Below, in pieces: positions 59,385 through 64,000 of a stretch of 64,000 nucleotides of DNA. The DNA is from Acidimicrobiales bacterium (GTDB lineage: Bacteria; Actinomycetota; Acidimicrobiia; Acidimicrobiales; JACCXE01), in the NCBI GenBank assembly GCA_035546775.1, contig DASZWD010000014.1, positions 55,443 through 119,442 on the forward strand, read 5' to 3'. Made by a program: the position numbers and the translations under genes. The notes beneath the pieces were generated by a model. That model saw only the letters and a list, made by a program, of their open reading frames with translations, did not search any database and was not told the origin of the DNA. How positions within the stretch are numbered: position 1 is the first letter of the stretch; every line of letters begins with the position of its first letter.

Positions 59385-60649
59385 AAACGCTCCGCTGCAT
59401 CGGCGCGGCCGGACTCTTAGCGCTCGCCCTCCTCGCCGTTCCTTTCGCCGGTCGTGCGCTCGCGGCCGCCCCGACGGTCTCGGTCGACTCGCCGGTGGCC
59501 GACAGCAACCAGACGTCCGGCTCGTTCGCCATCACCGGCTCGGCCAAGCAGGAAGGCAACCAGGCCGTGATCTCCAGCTTGTCCGTGAAGCTGTCGGACG
59601 ACGACGGTTGGATCACCCCGGTCACGCAGACCTACAACGGGACCGCCGGCGGCATCTTCTCCGGCGGCGGGGCGAACGTGAGCTTCAACTGGGCGAACAT
59701 CACCCAGAGCGCGGCGAAGTACAACGGGCCCTACACCGTCACGGTGACGGCGGTCGGTCAGTACTCGACGACGCTCGGGGGCACCCAGACGCAGCAGACG
59801 ATCGTCAGCAAGTCGTTCCACGTCACGTTCAAGCCGGCGACGCCGACAGGCGTGACAGCGTCGATGGCGGACGGAACGAACACCGCCACGATCAAGTGGA
59901 ACAAGAGCCCCGAGCCCGACATGGCGGGCTACGAGGTCGTGCGCTCGTATCAGGGCGCGGCGGCCAAGGTGCTCGCCACCGTGGACGCGTCGAAGACGAG
60001 CGTGACCGACGACCTCTCGGGCGCCGCTCCCGGCGGCTACCGCTACGCCGTGTACGCCTACCGGCACGCACGCTCGTGCAAGAGCTCGAGCGACACCGAC
60101 GCCGCCTGTTCGCAGACGGTGCCGAGCAGCCAGTCGGCGTACAGCTCGACGGTGACGGTGCGCGGTGAGTCGACGACCACCACCACGACGATCAAGAAGA
60201 GCGGAGGCGGCGGTTCGGGTGGTTCGAGTGGCGGCTCGTCGGGAGGCAGCAGCAGCGGCGGCTCCTCGAGCGGCGGCTCGACAGCGAGCGGTAGCAGCGG
60301 CGCCGGGTTCCGCAGCGGCTCGACGGGCGGCGGCGGGTTCGCGCCCGGAGGCAACGTCGACTTGTCGCAGTTCGGCTCGCTGCTGAACCCCAAGGGCAAG
60401 TCCAGCGGTTCGTCGGGTGAGAACCTGCCCGAAGGCACCTACGACCCGACGCTGCCCTACGGCGAGCGCCCGCTGAACAAGTCAAAGGGCGACAACAGCC
60501 TTATCACCATCGGCGGCACCAGCATCCCGAAGCCGAGCGACGACTGGGTGAAGTTCATCGGCGCCGGCGCGCTGGCCACGTCGCTGCTCGTCCACGTGCT
60601 GTGGTTCAAGCAGCAGGTCGACCGGATACCGTTGGAAGCGATCGACTGA
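59381..60649 (+). CDS. Exported FN3-like protein with Ser/Gly linker and C-terminal anchor
   Basis: The 422-residue protein has a signal peptide (1-28), an Ig-like beta domain (about 30-145), a fibronectin-type-III-like domain (147-250, with ATIKWNKSPEPDMAGYEVVRS and GYRYAVYAYRHA), then a Thr run, a flexible Gly/Ser-rich linker (about 270-330), a Pro-rich stretch, and one C-terminal helix (WVKFIGAGALATSLLVHVLWF) with a short cytoplasmic end. There is no LPXTG, so it is held by its helix. It overlaps the sortase gene and may be an adhesin or sortase partner, which is inference. Confidence 0.7.
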   Translation: MKTLRCIGAAGLLALALLAVPFAGRALAAAPTVSVDSPVADSNQTSGSFAITGSAKQEGNQAVISSLSVKLSDDDGWITPVTQTYNGTAGGIFSGGGANVSFNWANITQSAAKYNGPYTVTVTAVGQYSTTLGGTQTQQTIVSKSFHVTFKPATPTGVTASMADGTNTATIKWNKSPEPDMAGYEVVRSYQGAAAKVLATVDASKTSVTDDLSGAAPGGYRYAVYAYRHARSCKSSSDTDAACSQTVPSSQSAYSSTVTVRGESTTTTTTIKKSGGGGSGGSSGGSSGGSSSGGSSSGGSTASGSSGAGFRSGSTGGGGFAPGGNVDLSQFGSLLNPKGKSSGSSGENLPEGTYDPTLPYGERPLNKSKGDNSLITIGGTSIPKPSDDWVKFIGAGALATSLLVHVLWFKQQVDRIPLEAID

Positions 60650-61002
60650 TGGGACTGCTCAAGAAACTTCGCACGCCGGTCGAGGAACACGACCGGGCCA
60701 AGCTCGCCGACTTCTGCACGTCGATCGCCGGCGCTACGCCGATCGCCGAGGTGCAGCCGCGCAGCTACGTGACGGTGGTGGGCGAGATCTCGAGTGTGCG
60801 CATCGTGCCCAAGACGGGCGGGTCGCCGTGGCTCGAGGCCACGATCAAGGACGGCACCGGTGCGATGGTCGCCATGTGGACGGGTCGGCGCCGCATGCCC
60901 GGCATCCGCACGGGCCGCCGGCTCAAGATGTCAGGCCGCGGCGCGCCCGATGGCGCGGCGGCGCGGCTCAAGGTGCTGAACCCGGAGTACGAACTCCTCT
61001 AG
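60649..61002 (+). CDS. OB-fold nucleic-acid-binding domain protein
   Basis: The 117-residue protein has a helical N-terminus (LLKKLRTPVEEHDRAKLADFC) and an OB-fold (40-115): SYVTVVGEISSVRIVPKTG, PWLEATIKDGTGAMVAMWTGRR, GIRTGRRLKMSG and VLNPEYELL. Such domains appear in RecG, tRNA-anticodon-binding and DNA-polymerase subunits. Similar stand-alone proteins in Actinobacteria lie beside trkA genes. The ATG overlaps the preceding stop (TGATG). The 3' end overlaps the convergent trkA gene by four bases. Confidence 0.8.
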   Translation: MGLLKKLRTPVEEHDRAKLADFCTSIAGATPIAEVQPRSYVTVVGEISSVRIVPKTGGSPWLEATIKDGTGAMVAMWTGRRRMPGIRTGRRLKMSGRGAPDGAAARLKVLNPEYELL

Positions 61003-61670
61003 CCGGCGGCGGCGACGAGCAGGTCGGTCAACTCGGCCTCGGCTTCGTTCGACACGAGCAGCGCCAGCACCTCGTCGCCCGCGAGCAGCATCGTGTCGCC
61101 TCGGGGCACAACCACGTGGCCCTCGCGCACGACAGCCACCAGGCTCGCATCGCGGGGCACGCCGAGTTCCGCGACGGTCTTGCCGGCCGCCGGCGAGTTC
61201 GACGACAGCGTTACTTCGACGAGACGGGCGCCACCGCCCTCGAAGGTGAGCAGGCGCACGAGCGAACCGACCGACACGGCCTCTTCGACGAGCGAGCTGA
61301 GCAGGTGCGGCGTCGACACGGCGACGTCGACGCCCCAACTCTCGTTGAACAGCCAATGGTTCTTGGGGTGGTTCACGCGGGCCACGACACGGGGCACGGC
61401 GAACTCCTGCTTGGCCAGCAGCGACACGACGAGGTTGTCCTCGTCGTCGCCCGTTGCCGCGACCATGACGTCGACGCCTTCGACGCCGGCCGCGTGGAGC
61501 TTCGAGACTTCGCAGGCGTCACCGGCGAACCACTGCACGTCGATGGTGTCGCGCAGACGGTTGACGATGTCGGGATTCTCCTCGATCAGCAGCACGTCGT
61601 GGCCGTGCTTCTGGAGGTCCTGCGCGATGTAGGTGCCGACGTTTCCGGCGCCCGCAATGGCGACGCGCAT
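60999..61670 (-). CDS. TrkA-type potassium uptake regulator, second of pair
   Basis: The 223-residue protein has an RCK_N Rossmann domain (1-125) with VAIAGAGNVGTYIAQDL and the acidic residue in LLIEENPD, followed by an RCK_C domain (140-223, VEVTLSSNSPAAGKTVAELGVP). Such proteins gate Trk/Ktr-type potassium transporters in response to nucleotides. It overlaps its upstream paralogue by one base (stop and start share an A). It is the second of a CeoB/CeoC-like pair beside a potassium importer. Confidence 0.9.
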   Translation of the reverse strand: MRVAIAGAGNVGTYIAQDLQKHGHDVLLIEENPDIVNRLRDTIDVQWFAGDACEVSKLHAAGVEGVDVMVAATGDDEDNLVVSLLAKQEFAVPRVVARVNHPKNHWLFNESWGVDVAVSTPHLLSSLVEEAVSVGSLVRLLTFEGGGARLVEVTLSSNSPAAGKTVAELGVPRDASLVAVVREGHVVVPRGDTMLLAGDEVLALLVSNEAEAELTDLLVAAAG

Positions 61671-62341
61671 CAGTGGTGACCTCCGTCGGGTCCGTGTTCG
61701 AGCAAGGTGTCGAGTTCGGCGCGGGCGTCGCGCTGGACCATGAGGTGCAGGACGTCGCCCTCCTGGCCGATCGCTTCTTCGGTGGCGAGGCGACCGGCGC
61801 CGCCGCGGGAGATGGCCACCACGCGGTGACGATCGCCGACCGACAGCGCCGCCAGCTTCTGGCCGGCCCAGGCGGCCGGGAGCGACACCTCGAGCATCGA
61901 CAGCGCGCCGTTGGCGTCGGTCCACTCGACGGTGTGGGCGTCGGGGTCGAGGCGGCGCATCACCTGGTCGGTCGCCCACGCCACCGATGCCACCGTCGCG
62001 ATGCCCAGGCGCTGGTAGATCGCGGCCCGGCGCGGGTCCTGGATGCGGGCCACCACGTTCGGCACCTCGTAGGTCTCCCGGGCGATGCGCGCCGTCATGA
62101 TGTTGGAGTTGTCGCCACCGGTGACCGCAGCGACGGCGTCGGCGTGCTTGATGTCGGCCTGCTCGAGCGAGTCGCGGTCGAAACCGAACCCGACGACGGC
62201 GCGACCGGAGAAGCGATCCGGCAGGTAGCGCTGGAAGCCGCGGCGCGCCTTGTCGATGATGGCGACCGAGTGGCCCTGCGCGTCGAGCTCGATGGCGAGC
62301 TCAGACCCGAGGCGTCCACACCCCACGACGATCACGTGCAT
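61670..62341 (-). CDS. TrkA-type potassium uptake regulator, first of pair
   Basis: The 223-residue protein has the same RCK_N plus RCK_C layout: VIVVGCGRLGSELAIEL at the start, VAIIDKARRGFQRYLPDRF, VTGGDNSNIMTARIARE, and a C-terminal domain from about residue 135 (LSMLEVSLPAAWAGQKLAALSVGD). In place of the usual acidic NAD-ribose residue it has Asp-Lys (IIDK). It is divergent from the KimA-like gene across a 112-base gap, which suggests shared potassium-linked control. Confidence 0.9.
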   Translation of the reverse strand: MHVIVVGCGRLGSELAIELDAQGHSVAIIDKARRGFQRYLPDRFSGRAVVGFGFDRDSLEQADIKHADAVAAVTGGDNSNIMTARIARETYEVPNVVARIQDPRRAAIYQRLGIATVASVAWATDQVMRRLDPDAHTVEWTDANGALSMLEVSLPAAWAGQKLAALSVGDRHRVVAISRGGAGRLATEEAIGQEGDVLHLMVQRDARAELDTLLEHGPDGGHH

Positions 62342-62453
62342 CGCGCTATTCGACTACGGAAGGCTGGCGCGCGCCAACCTGCGCATGTTGCGAACGTGTA
62401 AACGAGCGTAAAGAAATCGCAAGGATTTCCCGGCCAGCCGATACGTTCGCGTC

Positions 62454-64000
62454 GTGGCTTCACTTGTAAAACGCCTTCTGGTTGGGCGTCCGCTCGCGAC
62501 GAGCGAGCAGGAACACCAGCGGATCACCAAGGTCATCGCGCTGGCGGTCTTCTCCTCCGACGCCATTTCGTCGACGGCGTACGCGGCCGAGGAGATCCTC
62601 TTCGTCACCGCCGCCGCGGGGTCGAGCTTGGCGCTCGGCCTCACGACGCTGGTCCCGATCGCCATCGCCGTCGCCCTCCTGCTGGCGATCGTGGTGACGA
62701 GTTACCGCCAGACGATCTTCGCCTACCCCTCGGGCGGCGGCTCCTACGTGGTGAGCCGCGAGAACCTCGGCGAGGTGCCGGCGATGCTGGCGGGCGCGTC
62801 GCTGCTCGTCGACTACATCCTCACCGTGGCGGTGTCGATTTCGGCGGGCGTCGCCGCCCTCATCTCTATCCCGGCGCTGCGCTCCCACATCCAGGGCGAC
62901 CGCGTGCTGCTGTGTTTGCTCATGGTGGCGATCATCACGGTCGCCAACCTGCGCGGCATCAAGGAATCGGGCCGCATCTTCGCCGTGCCCACCTACATCT
63001 ACATCGTGATCCTGACGGTGCTGGTGGTCCGGGGCCTCGGGCGCGTCTACCTACCTTCACTCTTCGGGGGCCACATCGGCCACATCACCGGTGTGACCCC
63101 GGCGGAGGGCATCAACCGGTTCGGCGGCACGCTGACCCTGTTCATCATCTTGAAAGGTTTCTCCTCGGGTGCCGTCGCCCTCACCGGTGTCGAGGCGATC
63201 TCCAACGGCGTGCCGGCGTTCCAGCGGCCCGAGTCGAAGAATGCGGCGACGACGCTGGTGTGGATGGGCATGATCCTCGGCGTGCTGTTCTTCGGCACTG
63301 CGGTCCTCGCGCACCACCTGCACCCGATCCCGAGCCACGACGAGACGGTGTTCTCCCAGATGGGTCGCACCGTGATGGGCAAGGGGCCGCTGTACGTACT
63401 GCTGCAGTTCGCCACCGCCGCCATCCTCACGCTGGCCGCCAACACGGCCTACGCCGACTTCCCGCGGTTGTCGTCGATCATCGCCCACGACGGCTACCTG
63501 CCACGGCAGTTCGCCACCCGCGGCGACCGCCTCGTGTTCTCCAACGGCATCCTGATCCTGGCGGGTGCGGCGGCGACGTTGCTGGTCGGCTTCGGCGGCA
63601 AGACCGACCGCCTGATCGCGCTCTACGCCGTCGGCGTGTTCACGTCGTTCACGCTCAGCCAGGCGGGCATGGTGCGCCACCACCTGAAAGAACGCGAACC
63701 GGCGTGGCGCCGCGGCGTGGCCGTGAACGCCACGGGTTCGGCGGCGACGTTCGTGGTGCTGATGATCGTGGCGATCACGAAATTCACCGAGGGTGCCTAC
63801 ATCGTCATCATCATCGTGCCGATCGTGATGCTCGCGTTCTGGGCGGTGAAGCGGCACTACACCCGGGTCACCCTCGCGTTGGCGATTACGCCCGAGGAGG
63901 TGCGACCCGAGTCGGACAACTCGACAGTCGTCGTGCTCGTGGGCCGCGTGCACCGCGGCGTGATCAAGGCGCTGCGCTACGCCAAGTCGATGCGGCCGAA
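62454..64000 (+). CDS. KimA-like potassium importer (APC superfamily), 3' end cut by window
   Basis: The reading frame is open to the window end (515 residues so far). It starts ASLVKRLLVGRPL and has the family signature VFSSDAISSTAYAAEEIL (residues 35-52), then YPSGGGSYVVSRENLGE, ANLRGIKESGRIFAVPTYIY, GVEAISNGVPAFQRPESKNA and about twelve membrane helices. This matches KimA/YdaO-type proton-coupled potassium importers rather than amino-acid permeases, although substrate cannot be proved. After VKRHYTRV the cytoplasmic C-terminal domain begins (VVVLVGRVHRGVIKALRYAKS). The GTG follows TACGTT (62442-62447) by six bases. The c-di-AMP-sensing region of KimA lies beyond the window. Confidence 0.8.
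   Translation, partial: MASLVKRLLVGRPLATSEQEHQRITKVIALAVFSSDAISSTAYAAEEILFVTAAAGSSLALGLTTLVPIAIAVALLLAIVVTSYRQTIFAYPSGGGSYVVSRENLGEVPAMLAGASLLVDYILTVAVSISAGVAALISIPALRSHIQGDRVLLCLLMVAIITVANLRGIKESGRIFAVPTYIYIVILTVLVVRGLGRVYLPSLFGGHIGHITGVTPAEGINRFGGTLTLFIILKGFSSGAVALTGVEAISNGVPAFQRPESKNAATTLVWMGMILGVLFFGTAVLAHHLHPIPSHDETVFSQMGRTVMGKGPLYVLLQFATAAILTLAANTAYADFPRLSSIIAHDGYLPRQFATRGDRLVFSNGILILAGAAATLLVGFGGKTDRLIALYAVGVFTSFTLSQAGMVRHHLKEREPAWRRGVAVNATGSAATFVVLMIVAITKFTEGAYIVIIIVPIVMLAFWAVKRHYTRVTLALAITPEEVRPESDNSTVVVLVGRVHRGVIKALRYAKSMRP

Noticed and set aside
60180..60380. Gly/Ser-rich tandem repeats that might be a CRISPR array or minisatellite
   Set aside because: They are in-frame codons of a flexible protein linker of irregular length, without conserved repeats and unique spacers.
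62342..62453. Possible c-di-AMP (ydaO-type) riboswitch before the KimA-like gene
   Set aside because: The gap is only 112 bases, a -10 lies six bases before the start codon, and no riboswitch core is visible.

Overview
The window is high-GC, densely coding DNA from an actinobacterium. The gene set fits the class Acidimicrobiia or a relative, but that placement is inference. Support for Actinobacteria comes from the WhiB regulator, F420-dependent Ddn-family oxidoreductase, GlnR-like OmpR regulator, class-E-type sortase, HAD-IB/Ssd/Tad cluster and the ArsA-ArsA/NfeD/WhiB/PBP block, which resembles Mycobacterium tuberculosis Rv3679-Rv3682. I see no insertion sequence, phage, CRISPR array or rRNA, and no gene-free stretch above 300 bases. 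Genes overlap by 1-4 bases within operons and many convergent pairs overlap at their 3' ends.

1-9.7 kb: F420-type oxidoreductase (partial), DUF4389 membrane protein, ethylmalonyl-CoA-mutase-type MeaA, two Ala-rich coiled-coil exported proteins, 3-hydroxyacyl-CoA dehydrogenase, a shrunken methyltransferase, a peptidase-S51-like protein without its serine, two cyclophilins, and the aspartate pathway pair lysC-asd. 9.7-16.6 kb: hydrolases, an L,D-transpeptidase carrying six propeller-like repeats, a GH43/32-like protein, a hydroxyacid dehydrogenase, DUF2804, a polysaccharide deacetylase and tRNA-Pro(CGG). 16.6-25.6 kb: receiver protein, two ArsA-like ATPases, NfeD protein, WhiB, bifunctional PBP, a catalytically dead HtrA-like protein, Nudix and metallo-beta-lactamase hydrolases.

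25.6-36.6 kb: ABC exporter (ATPase plus a large FtsX permease); a five-gene oxidative catabolic operon (two SDRs, amidohydrolase, P450, ferredoxin); then an Fe-S module (Mrp carrier, SufR-like regulator, A-type carrier) and a zinc-ribbon protein. 36.6-45.8 kb: a lipoprotein, a compact xanthine-dehydrogenase-like fusion, RidA, and a nitrogen block (GlnR-like regulator, glnA, glnII, nadE), then a DMT exporter and HU. 45.9-50.7 kb: a three-gene operon with two paralogous ferritin-like proteins, then a TetR-controlled polytopic membrane protein. 51-64 kb: a sigma-70 factor, HAD-IB phosphatase, Tad pilus operon (ssd-tadA-tadB-tadC-flp-tadE), an LPRTG surface protein with its sortase and partners, two TrkA-type potassium gating proteins and a KimA-like potassium importer cut by the window end.

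Two signals span the window. At about 20 transcription-unit starts a TANNNT hexamer lies 6-8 bases before the start codon with no ribosome-binding site, which is the signature of leaderless mRNAs. Two families of hairpins with conserved cores recur beyond gene ends.
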